Source of the DNA: Chaetorhynchus papuensis
Taxonomy: Eukaryota > Chordata > Aves > Passeriformes > Rhipiduridae
Direction of reading: 5' to 3'
DNA: 64,000 nt
Assembly (NCBI GenBank): GCA_013396525.1
Contig: VWYX01000084.1
Coordinates: 318,901 to 382,900 of the forward strand
Shown here: positions 25,101 through 37,100 of the stretch, piece by piece
How the letters are laid out: each line of letters opens with the position of its first letter
Numbering within the stretch: position 1 is the first letter of the stretch
Position numbers and translations under genes: made by a program
The notes under the pieces: model-generated
Database searches by the model: none
What the model was told of the DNA's origin: nothing
What the model saw: only the letters and a program-made list of their open reading frames with translations

Positions 25101-28100
25101 AAATTCATGTCGTGTGCCTGAGTCAGAGAGGGGAAGTCCTGAATATTCTTGTAATTTTAATGGGGAAAGACTATATCTGGGGTCTTAGACCCATTTTTGA
25201 GGGGTGGCCTGAAGGTTCCAGGATCTTGATGTTTATTTAGATGGATGGGGGTTTACATCTCAAAAGATTTTTCAAGCATACATTTCTGATGCTGACTTGA
25301 GCAATGTGTAACCTCTGAAGCTGAGGTTGCCATTTACCCATCTGTATTTTTTATTTCTGTATTCAAAGAAATGACACAGAGCTTCCTTTGAACACTGTCA
25401 GGCTTAAGAAAAAAATGCATTTTTAGAAAAGTTTAGGTAACGTAGGTCATGAATGACTGACATGAACTACAATAAGATTCAGACTTTTGGAAAGTTAATT
25501 ATGTATGTAGGTGTTCAACCTTTTATTTAAATGAAAGCTTCTGTAGTCCTTGAAATTTTCATTGTTCATTTACTTTTCCACAATAAATTCTTNNNNNNNN
25601 NNNNNNNNNNNNNNNNNNNNNNNNNNNNNNNNNNNNNNNTAAATATAAATATATATATATATATGCATTAGAATTTTAGAGATAAGCTAGTTTTCAAAGC
25701 TTATTAAACAGTTAGGAAAAATTACATTTGGAGAAGACATTTCACAATAAAATTTTCTTGAATGTTTTTATTAACAGAATGTGATTTTTCCAGTAATCAT
25801 GAATATATCCTTCTTAGAAATGGACAACTATCCTTGTCCTCTCATTTTCTTACAAGAATGTACACTAATAATTAACCAGTTTTTGTCAGTCTATAAAATC
25901 TCTTGGGGTCAATTAATCATTGCAATGTTTCTCTGGAATTCGTGTAATACTACTTTTTTTGGCTTGAAACTTTGTTTGGTTTTAGCAGTCATAAGAATGC
26001 AGCTGTACCCAGATTTCTTTTCTAATGTATATATATTGTCTTATATAAAGACAGGGTTGAAAAAGAAGCATTGCCAAAGGTTAAAATAACCTTTATTAGA
26101 GTTCTAACCTATTTATCTTCAGCACATAAAATATGTGAAAAATACTGGAACACAAACTCAGAGAAAAGGACTATTTTTTCTACTGTTTGCAGTTCAGAGA
26201 CACATTTTCTGTAAAATTTATATCCACTAAGCTATCGAATTAAAAAGATTTTATAATTTTTTTATAATGTTGTTCAATGCATTTACGTATAGATTTAAAA
26301 TGTCAGAGTTTAGATTGAATTTTTGTAATATTGTAAGTGGAATAATAATGCATATAATAGAAGGTTCACTTTAGGATGCTTGTATCTGACATTTTCTTAG
26401 CTTTGGAAGTTATTTGTAAAGTCAGGGTCTGAACTGATGTTCAACTTCCTAACATTGAACTAAGCTTTACACATGAACTTGAGTTTCACAGAAAAGCTAG
26501 TCCATAGAGTAATCTGATTCCTCAAAGGACTGGATGAAAGAAAAGGCTAAATACACAAATATATTCAGATCTTTAATTTCAAAGGAAGTTTTCAATCACA
26601 GTCTATCAACAATATACAAAAGAGCATAGAAAAGTGATCTGGTTCTTCTGTTTAAGCTATAAGAGCTAAAAATTTGTGGTTTCTTAAGAAATTTGTTAAA
26701 ACTTATTTAGGATTTTAGAGAAATTCCCAGCAAATACTCAGGCTTTGGCAGAAATGAAGTTTAGTTTAAAATGAAATTAAATATGTTGTCCTGGACTAGC
26801 ATGGTATTTAAATGAAAAATCCTACAGTGTGAAATATGTTTGCCAGGAGCCAAGAGAGAAAGTTACAGCTTTCTGCCAGATGAAAGGCAGTTCAGTGGGC
26901 TGGCTGTGAGTATCCTGAGGGTTAACCTTCAGCATAAGATCCTTCTGCCTCACCACGCCCCCTCCCAGTACAAGCATCTAAGGCTGTTTAACACCAGGAA
27001 AAGTAGTTCTTCATGTAGAATGTATTGGCCCAAAAGAATTTTTGTAAGCTTATTTAAAATAGTCATAGAATAATGTTGAAGGTTCTGCCTTTCAGTTTTC
27101 TTTGGTTTTAACTTTTTAATTGTCTTTCAGTGAACAAGACTTTAACTGCACTATACTCACTAAAAACTAGAAATCAAGGACATCACCAGCCTGAAGAACT
27201 TTATTCAAATTTGTATTCTACAGAGAAGACTAATGGAAATATTCCTTCTGATTCATTTATTTATTTACTCTAATTAAGTAGTATTCCTATTGAAAACAAA
27301 TGTGAATGTGGAGAGGGCAGATACTTTGTAAAGTCTGGTTGAAAAAGGGTCATTCCTCCTAAGGATGATGTTAATGGCCTGCCTCACAGAGGGGAGTAGA
27401 AGTACAGAAAAGCATGTTGGATAAAACCAGGCAGGTGAACTGGATGAAGAGTGAATCTTTTTTTAAAAGCAGAGGATTCTGCACACAATTTCTGTGACAT
27501 TCTAATGTGGAAATACTGTTTCTAAAAGAAGATCCTTTTTCTTTTTCCCTTGCCATTCTTCCTGTTATGTTGTAATGATCAGGAGCCAGTCATTACTCTG
27601 AGTTCATGGTGTGTTTTAGATGTTTGTTTTCTTCTGCCTGTCTATATTCTGTTGGGTAATATACTTGTTTTTATCTTTAAATACCATATAAATAAATGCA
27701 CTATGTAAATATCAATAATTTTTTTTTCTGAACCATTGCTGTCCTGAAAACAGTGAATGAGCAATGAGGAGATGAAAGAAGAAAGGAAAGAGGTATAAAG
27801 AGTTAGTTTTCCCTAATTTTCAAAGATAGTTTCACAGTTTTCTTAGGTGGTGATCCTGAGGTCCACAATGCTCGGAAACCTGGTGTAGCTTCAGGTCCCA
27901 TGGCATCCAACATGATGCCCTTTTGAAGCTGATCTACATCGCTTCAGCAGTTGTATCCCATGAGTGGTGTACATGATTTGCATTCTTTCTGGACTGACGT
28001 AGAGATGACATGGCAACCGCACTGACTAGATAGTTATATTTGTCATTAGAAATTAGATTACTGTTTTAAGGTGAGGAATATTTCCTAGATTTTAGCAGCA

Positions 28101-31100
28101 AGTCCTTAAACCAGCAGTTTCCAAGGTCTGAAAGAATGTACTGAAGGAAGGATTGGCTTCATCATGTCCAGCTTTCTTCATTTTTTCCATAACTGCTACT
28201 GAACTCTTCTGGAAGCAGAGTACTGATGTAGATGGATATTTGCTCTGACCAGAACAGAGTTGTTAGATGTCAAACGCTGGCCTTTCTTTTCAGCCTGTAT
28301 TGTTAATGCCTTTTTTGCATCCTCTGCTTCAAACCATAGTACAGTTTCAGGAATTGGTTTGGTTTCTATTATGCTCTTGTGATCGTCCTTGATCTCAGAG
28401 AGATGAAAGGCAATATGTGATGGCATTTTTCACAGTTTGGACAGTTACTTGTAGAAGTGCTTCAAAGCTGAGCATAAGTTTGACACTGTTCTGAGGACTA
28501 CTTTTTGTTCATGGTGTAAATATGACTCAGAACAGCCCTAATTACATGTATAGTCATGATATATTATAAAAGATTATTTAGCACCAGAATGTAATCCACA
28601 GCATATAAAAGATGCCTAGGAGTAGATTGTGTAAATAACGTTTGCACTAAAACTTGACTTTTCAGCAGATCATTCAGACCCAATTAAAGTTAGTAGAACC
28701 ATTCTCACTCACTTTACTGATTGTAGGATTTGAATTCTGTTTCTGAGACTACAGAAGTTTAATGCTTGATATAATTTGTCATTACATTTTGCAAAGGAAG
28801 CAGTAGAGTAAATACCTGAAAAATGAAGGGGTAACAAAATGAATAAGGCTATGTATAATATGCCATGAAAAAAAAATCCCTAAGCCTCCAGAGTTTATTA
28901 ATGAGCTGCAAAATCAAAGCAGGAACCGTTTAGGAGTAGTCTCTCAAAGGATAAAAAAAGCATTGTGAATCGGGATAAAAAGTTCTTGATCCTAATGGAT
29001 AAATGGAAATAGCTAATAATATGACAGTTTCATTATTAAAATTCAGAAGGAAAACCCCAACCTCAAATAGAGTCACACCTTCTTCTTGAAGAGTGGTATC
29101 ATGGATAATTGTATTGTGTTTAAAAATTTAAAAATTTGTTTAGAAGAGGTTAACAAAAAAATAGGTGTAACAAAAAATAGAAAGGCCTATATATGTTTTG
29201 TGTGCTCGTGAAACTTGAAACTTAAAGTAATTGATGCAGACTTTTTGAAACAAACACTGGAAAAAAAGTATGAAGGATACAAAAGCATAAAAGATAACTT
29301 CAGATGAACTAATACGTGTTAACTGTATGTGATTTACACATATGTGTAAAGACACATTGTATACCTCAGTATTTGGGAACTTCCTTAATTTGGCTCTAGA
29401 AATAAATATAAATGTAAACATAAATATAAATATGTTACATCTATAGCTGTTTATGTAGACCATACAATCAAAAACTGTCATTTTATTTGCTTTGTAATTA
29501 ATCTCAGATTGTTGTTTTTTAATCTTAGTGAACAATATCAGTACAAACACATCTAGTTTTTAGCCTTAGCTGTTGGTAAATCTGTCATAAACTTTTCATT
29601 AGGACCGTTTATAGGGAAGATATGGACAGAAGTTTCTTGAGCTTAGTGCTGTGAGAATGTCCAGGGAAAACATAGTGGAAGGGCATGTTTGAAAATCAAT
29701 TATGTGTTTATTTTTGTGGACAAAGCAAACATCAGTGTGGGATATTTTTATAATATGCTGTGCATTCATAGGAGTGCCAGATGTGCTTAAGGATAAATCA
29801 GTTATCTTTTTTTAATTGTCTTGCGTATTTATGCCTTTGTTTCATACTTTTATATTTTTACTGATATTTCTTTTCAACATAGGACACTGAAATACATTTT
29901 ATAGGCTACAAAAGAAATAAAAACACTAGTAATATTAAGTTAATAAATGGCAAACACCGGGTTAGGAAAATATTAGTGAGAAAGTTTCAAGATAAATATT
30001 AAGAGTAAAGAACTTTAATTGGGTTATGGTATAACTATAAAGCAAAAGGATTCAATCAGTGTACTGTTAAGTGATTCTTGTCCCAAAAAATTGGCTACAC
30101 CTTTGGAGTGTTATTTCTCAGGGAGATTTTTGGTTTGGTTTGGTTTTTCATTTGTTTCTTTGGGTTTTTTTGATTGGGTTGTTTGGGTTTTTTTCTGTTT
30201 CTATTTCATCAGAGAGGTAAAAATTCAAATCGCTAGCATGTAGGCATGGCCTGAAATCTGACATTAGAGCTCTGATAATTGCACAGCTGCTGCGAGACAT
30301 TTAAGTACTCAGGGAAATAATGGACACATCATTGTATGCACCAATTGAGTTGATTGTCATTTAAATTGTACAAGAAGTGGGAATCTACCTCTCTCCCACC
30401 TGTATTGATTCATTTGCAAATAGAGGAGGAAATAAATATTTCCAAAATCTGCTATTTTCATATAACTGTATATTCCAGCACTGTTGACTGGATTTAATGC
30501 CCAGACTTGGACAAGAAGTGAAAAATTCTCATCTGAAAAGCTAAAAATATGATTTTCATAGTGCAGTTGAGAAGTAAATTTAAAGAGCACAAGAAGAAAT
30601 AACATCTCTTTTCACTGAAAGTTTTCTGTCAGATGTTGCACGTTTTTCATGGCTTTTCTTTTTGACCATTCTGCTCTTAGCACCAGGCAATTATAAAACT
30701 TGAATATATTGTGACTTTGTCTCTGCTGAGATATGAATTTGTCAGTTCTTCTATGTTCAAATTGTACCAATGCCACATATTTAATTGATCACCTTTGGGA
30801 TTTGATTTACTACAGTCTGCTTTCTGGAATGTTGGTTTTTTTTAATGAAAATTGTGTGAAACTACCACTCAGTGGTTATCAATGTAAGAGTAATCACATC
30901 ACTGAGGAGAGATAAATTAGGGGGTTGTAGGTAACTGTAAAAGTTGAGAATGTGATGCATTTTATTTGTTGTATGCCTCTGCAGTTTATTTACATTTCTT
31001 AAAATACACAACTACCTGAGAGAGGAGTTATGATAAAATGAATGATGTTATATATTTATCATGAATTGAAATGCTGAGGAAGGGAAGAGTAGTTATCTTT

Positions 31101-34100
31101 TAATAATGAGGGCATAGAATTTTTCCAGATTTATTAAATAAAGGAACGAAACCCAGAACATATTGTAGTCAAGTAACAGGGAATTCCAGAAGCAGGGAAT
31201 CAACCAGATGTAGGAGTTTATCCCTTTTAAGACGTGAAAATAAAATCAAAAATTATTATTTTTCAAAGCTTGGTCAGAATGGAAGCAGAAAGAGTGATCT
31301 TAGAGCCACCAAATTGAGTGGCCAGTACCTGAAGTAACCTTTCGAAATACCTGGAATATGATTCTTTTGTCTCTCAGAATTTCAAAGGCCTTGGAAGATC
31401 TTGTTCACCAATCTAAGGCCGTACAAAAAACTACAGTAAAGTATCCAAACTTAGGATAATTTCTCAGGGTCAGAAATCAGTACAATCTGAAATATTTTAT
31501 GTATGGGAGAGAGGTAGTCTAGTTTTATAAATTGGACATTTTCACAAGAATGAACCCCAGGCTCTTTGCTGTTGAAGTAAGAAGAACCTGAATGAGTGAG
31601 CCCTGTAAGTCCAGCCAAATTCTTCAGCAGTGTTTACTTACTGTGTGGGAGTGATTTGCCGCTCTCACTTAACCAGAAGATACTGAAAGGACATGAGGTA
31701 AAAAACCTCAAGGACCTGTAAGTAAAACAACTTATATACAGGTTGGGTTTGAAACAAAGTCTAGATTTTGTTTTTATGAAAGAAAACTGAATTCTGCCTA
31801 AAAGTACTGGGGACGCCAGTTAGCAACTAATTCTGTCGCCCTTCTTCATTCCAAACATTATTTTAGTTTCCCATTTATTCCATTACACCAAAAATAAAAT
31901 TACTTAATTGAAGCATATAGCACTTACATATAGCATTTAATTTTTTAACCTCAAATTTCAGTGATCATTACTCACCAATTCAGTTCAAGAAAAGCAAGTT
32001 TGACAGAATCAGGTACCTACATCTGGACATAAAATACTCAATTAGTCAAAAACAGCACACAAAGCTCTTCATGTTCCTTATGCCTTTAAGCATCTTGGGT
32101 CTGTATTTTTTCAAAGTTTGGCAGTCTTTTATAATAAGTTTGTTTTACTAACAATGTTGGAATAAAATTACAGGAATTTGAGAAGGAGGGGATGCGTCTT
32201 ATTTACAAAACAAAACCAAAACCCCGAAAGGACCTCCACAACCCACAAATACTGTTGATCTGATCTTATTTTAAAATAAAACAGTACAGCACAGCACTTC
32301 CAAAGGTGCTTTGAGTGTGATTGCTCTTCAGGTGGCGGTTCTGATATAAAACTTGAAAAGATGTACAAAGTATGTAAGACAATTTATAAGAGACTTTGCA
32401 AGAGTTATCAAAACTGAACTGATTTTATCAGTGCACTATTTGACTTTGCTCATTCATGCAGGCTGCATTAGAGAAGGAATGGCTAACTCTAGATTCCACC
32501 CGTTTCCCTTCAAAAACACTCCTGCTCTCAAACCAGCTGCACTGGCCAAAGGTAACATGTCAGAGAAACAACTTAGTCTTCAGTCTTTATTCATTCCTTA
32601 AGGATATGCTATTCTGGGGTGATTAATATGACAATTTAGTGACTTAAAAACACAATTACTTTTAGAAGTCGCAGACTTCCTCCTCATCTCCAGATGCAAT
32701 TTTTCTTTTAGATTTTCTTTCATTTGCTTAATTTTTTCTTTATTTTGGATTTATTTCAACGCTTTACTTCACAGTAGCAGAAAAAAAGATGATGTGCTTC
32801 ATCTGCACATTTGGCAATGGATTAAAAATTGCTAGTTGACAGCCTACTTTAAAAATACTAAGATATGCATTACATGACAACAGCTGAATGTTTTCAGAGC
32901 AGCTAAAGGTCATCGAACTGTAATGTCTGCTAGATACTTGATAAACTTTGAAGTTTTGGCTTTTTGTTTTTGTAGGCTTTTATATTCTTATTACAAGCAT
33001 AGTATTACTAATGTTTTGTTTCCTACAATTAAGAGAAAGGGGTCTTATAAATGTACAATTTATTATATTTGGGGATGTTAAGTGTAAATGAAGTCACCTT
33101 TTTGTCCTAGTTAGTTAGTTGAAAGTAAGGTCTGTAATGGGCATATCACCATTAAGAATCCTTTCAGTTATAGTGATAAACTCTGCAAACCCCGGTGCAG
33201 GTTTTCCTGCACATTTTAAACTCAAACTTACAGGGACCATCAGCTGCATTCCTTGTCTTTCTCTTAGAAGTTTTCTAGGCCTTCAGATTCCAGTGAACGT
33301 TCAGATAGTTTGTCATTATCGCCACAAGAAGTTTGGCAGTCTGCTAACAGACCACATTCATACTCAGCAGAAAAAATCCATTTTCATAGCAGGTAAGTTA
33401 AATTATATTTTTTACAATTATATTTAATTCATTTGTATTTGACAAAAAAAAAAAGGAGAAGAAGAGGCTATTTTCTCATGTTTTTGCAACTTCTGGTTAA
33501 TGTGATATTACTGGAGTTAAAATGTATTTGCTTGCTAAAACCAAATACATTACATTCAGTAGTTATTTTTCATTGACTTCCATAATTAGGAATATATGAC
33601 TGTATAGGTGTAGTTTTATTTATTTAGATTTAACTATCAGAAAACTTCTATTTTTTCACATATGTTATGAAATAGATGTTGAAATAGAGATCTTTAAGAC
33701 TAGATAAAGATTAAAAGGGATTTCTTACACAGCTGCATTCTGTGAAAGGACTGAAATATGCTTCAAGTAATTGAAATGTAAACATTTCAAATTGATGGCA
33801 GACTTTTATTACTCTCCAAGATAAAACCTTCATGCAGTATTAAAATTGGGGTTTTTTTTGTGTCATTTCCAAGCTTCAAAAGTGCCTTTAAAAGGCACAA
33901 ACAAGTTGCAGAATAACAAAGGCTGCAGAATAGTGTAACCCCAGACGCTTTCTTTTTTACTTACCTTTCAGTACTGCTCTTATACTTTGTTTCCAGGTCA
34001 GGGAAGGAAACAATGTTACAGCTTTCTAACTGGAAAGAAAAAAAGAAATTTTTATTTATGTCTGAAAAAGAAGAGAAAATATCAGAAGAATGGTATGTTA

Positions 34101-37100
34101 AGCTCTTTTGCTTACACAGCAGGAATAGGTATAGTGTAGTTGGCTGTTGTTGCTTGCTTTTTTTAAGTTCCACCTTTGGGGAATTGCTGTTTTCTACCAA
34201 AGTAAAAATTGTTGTAATTATTTTTGTAAATGTCTGGGAAGCTATCTTAATAAATTGCAATAATGTGATGTTAAGATAAGAATTGCAGCTATCTCTGTAA
34301 TTCAGAAAGTTTCATACCATGGATCTGTACTGCACACCAATATTCTTTTTGAAAAGTGTATTATACAATAATATGCAGCTGGTGTAACATAATACATGTG
34401 AAATATTTAGTAAGTTACTTTCTTCCCTTAGGGGTTTTAAGGATATTTCTACTGCACAGCTAATGCTGAAGAGGGCCCATAAAATGAAACCTAAAAGATA
34501 CAGTAATAAATATATAGGTAAGTCAACAATTAAAATAATAGTTATATTGAAGTAATTTTTCCATTCTTAAAATAGTGTTTCTTTTTTAAAAAGTTTACTT
34601 GTACAGCATTAAACATTATTTTGAATAAAGGTGGAGTGTGATTCAGTAAAAACAACTCATTTTAAATCAATATATTTAGATTATAAAAACCATTTTGAAG
34701 TTGAATATTTGACATCTGTGGTAAACAGAAATTTTATTTCTTCCTGTTCATTTATCTCTTTTTCTAGATGTGAAATTTATATTTCTGCATTTTGTGCTTC
34801 TTGCATTTTCTTCTTGGGAAAATTTTAGGTTAAAATGATTGACTTATGCAAGAACTATTTATGAAAAAAACAGCTTGATATATATGAAATTAAATAATTA
34901 AATTTTTAAAATTATATATTTACTGTGGAAATAGTTAAAGCTTATCCAGCTTCTCATCCAATTGTGTTCCGGTTCTTCTCAGATAGTTATAATGTCAATG
35001 AACCTTAGAATCATTAATTGTTAATGTGATATGCCAATAGAAATGGTGCTGGATTATATTAATAAACATATTAGTCAAATACTGATAGTACAAGAAACAT
35101 CTAAACATTTACGACCCTACTTGACAATAGGACCTAACACTAAATGGTTTTCAGAAAATGCACCCTTATTTACATATATTTTGTATCACAAGCTACGCTC
35201 TCCTGCATAACTTTGCAAAACTCTACTGTGTTATTGTTGAAAATATTGAGAAATATTTTGCTCTTTGAAGGGAAAAAATCAGCCTCCATATATATTTCAG
35301 CAAAGCATTTTTCTGTGTAATCTTTTCTACTTTAAATACCATGCCTATGACTAAGACTAAATGTGACAAAAAATGACCTGTAGTTAAAAAAAAAAAAAAG
35401 GGGGTAGGTGACAAAAAGACATGTAATCAGCAAACCATGCTTTGTGGAAGTGAGAATATATGGATAGGAGATTAAAGTTATTATATTTAAATCTTCACAG
35501 CTTTCCATGGTGCCCTAAGATGTTACCTTATTTAAAAAAAAAAAGTATTAAGTATTTGGTGTGCAGCAGAGTTTTTGATATATGTTGCATTTTTTTGGCC
35601 TCTGTATAATTTTTCAATACATAAAACTTGTTAGGTTATATCTTCTTTCCTCCATATGCTGTCTGTCTTATGTTAGTAATTAATCCAGTCATAAATGTCT
35701 GATTGAGCATATCAAATTTGCTATCCTATTTTTGTTGTAGTTCTAATGGATTTTTTGGATATGTTTATGTTCACTTTGTTCAGATTATTCAATATGATGT
35801 ATGGGTGTTGAGCTTTTTAATGTAATGCTTGGAATATTCTCAAAGTACATTGCTAGTTTTAAAAAAATTGAAAAAACTTTTGCCCAATGTTTTTATAGTT
35901 TCAAATTTTCTCCTCCTGACACTACCTCATATAGAATTTTTTTGTCTTTCTAACTATTACATCAAGCACAAAAATAACCTGTGTATATAATTTGCCTGTA
36001 TGGAGTTCTCTGTCAGTCACTAAAATCACAGGGGTTTTTTTAGCTGAACAGAAAGCATAGTTTCCAGAACCAAAACATGTGACTGAAAATATTTCACCCC
36101 ATCCCATTTTACTTAAAAGGTTATCAAACTGACTATTCTTTCTCATACAGCACACTGACAGTCAGTCCTTCCTTGGTCAGTAAGGACCAAATGGATATTT
36201 TCAATCAAAACAAGTATTTTTTTATTGAACTGATCTTAAAGCTCTGGTCTTGTACTAAAAAAATGATCCTGATCAAATATTCTCCATGTGAGAAGAATCT
36301 CCACATATATAATTATGTTTTCCATCAGGTACATCCTCTGAAAGTGGTGAGAGTAAATCAGGGTCTTTTTGAGAGTCTGGTAGAACAGAGGGACTTTTCA
36401 GCATTTAAATTAGAGTATGTACACCTTATCCTGAGGCTAGCCAGCTCCAGATCAGGAAACTGTAACCAGACCCATTAGGCTGCCAGTATCTTTCTTAGAT
36501 CTCTGTGTGGTACAGCTCATGCTAGGTTAGTTTTAGCAATTTCAGTGTAACTAGGGAGAGTGAGTTCACACTCTTAGGCAATTGCTTGGACTTTAACCCT
36601 AGTGAAGCAGGAATTCCAAAAGAGATTTTATTCCTTCTGATATTTAAAAGCAGATTGAAATTCATATGAATAAATAGATGTTGACAATTGTCTTTTAATG
36701 TTTCCATAAAAGTTACCGTCCTGTTGCCTTCATCTCCACTGAAGTGAGGTTCATTTATCTTGTACTTACTGATGCTGAATATGGAAGGTTGTAGGATCTA
36801 GTTTTAGCAATACTATTTCTGTTCTTTCTTTTGAATTTCCAGGTCTTCAGTGTTTTAATTACAACTGTTTCCTTTTTAGCTTTCTAATTTAAAGTAGCTG
36901 AACCTATGCTAACTACAAGAAAATAATTTTGTTTGTGATAAAGATTCATACCCACTAGAAAGTAAGTAACCAACATGCAGTAACCAGCATGAATGGAACG
37001 AATTATATGGTATAAAGAAGCAATTTTCTGTTGTATCTACTTACACGTCTGACTTAGAAGCAAAACTTTTTTGAGAAAATGCAAGGCAACAACAACTCTA

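Larger units (their letters stand above)
17180..32461 (+). other. LRRIQ1: LRRIQ1 intron f-g
   Basis: A 15.3 kb intron. It holds an old CR1 copy (about 23235-24085), a 13-nt tandem duplication (24531-24558), the 47-base gap (25593-25639), an AT microsatellite at the gap edge, a broken minus-strand retrocopy-like sequence (27803-28510) and a GGTTT-rich simple tract (30127-30196). A GC-richer patch of unknown origin lies at about 20570-20950. The minus-strand reading frame at 29140-29550 is AT-rich, very hydrophobic and probably chance. Confidence 0.85.

Noticed and set aside
27060..27100. TCATAGAATAATGTTGAAGG, similar to the minus-strand end of CR1
   Set aside because: Only a few bases match and no CR1 body follows.
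29140..29550. 136-codon minus-strand open frame, one of the longest in the window
   Set aside because: Very rich in Phe, Ile, Tyr and Lys as expected from AT-rich sequence; no domain pattern, no splice or poly(A) context.
31377..31430. Exon-like segment after a good acceptor (TTTTGTCTCTCAG) in intron f-g
   Set aside because: In the phase required by exon f it meets TAA after 12 codons, and LRRIQ1 exons f and g join directly in phase and in homology.
33119..33427. 102-codon + strand open frame covering exon h
   Set aside because: It is in a different phase from LRRIQ1; the Ser-rich frame with proper borders at 33268-33392 is the coding one.
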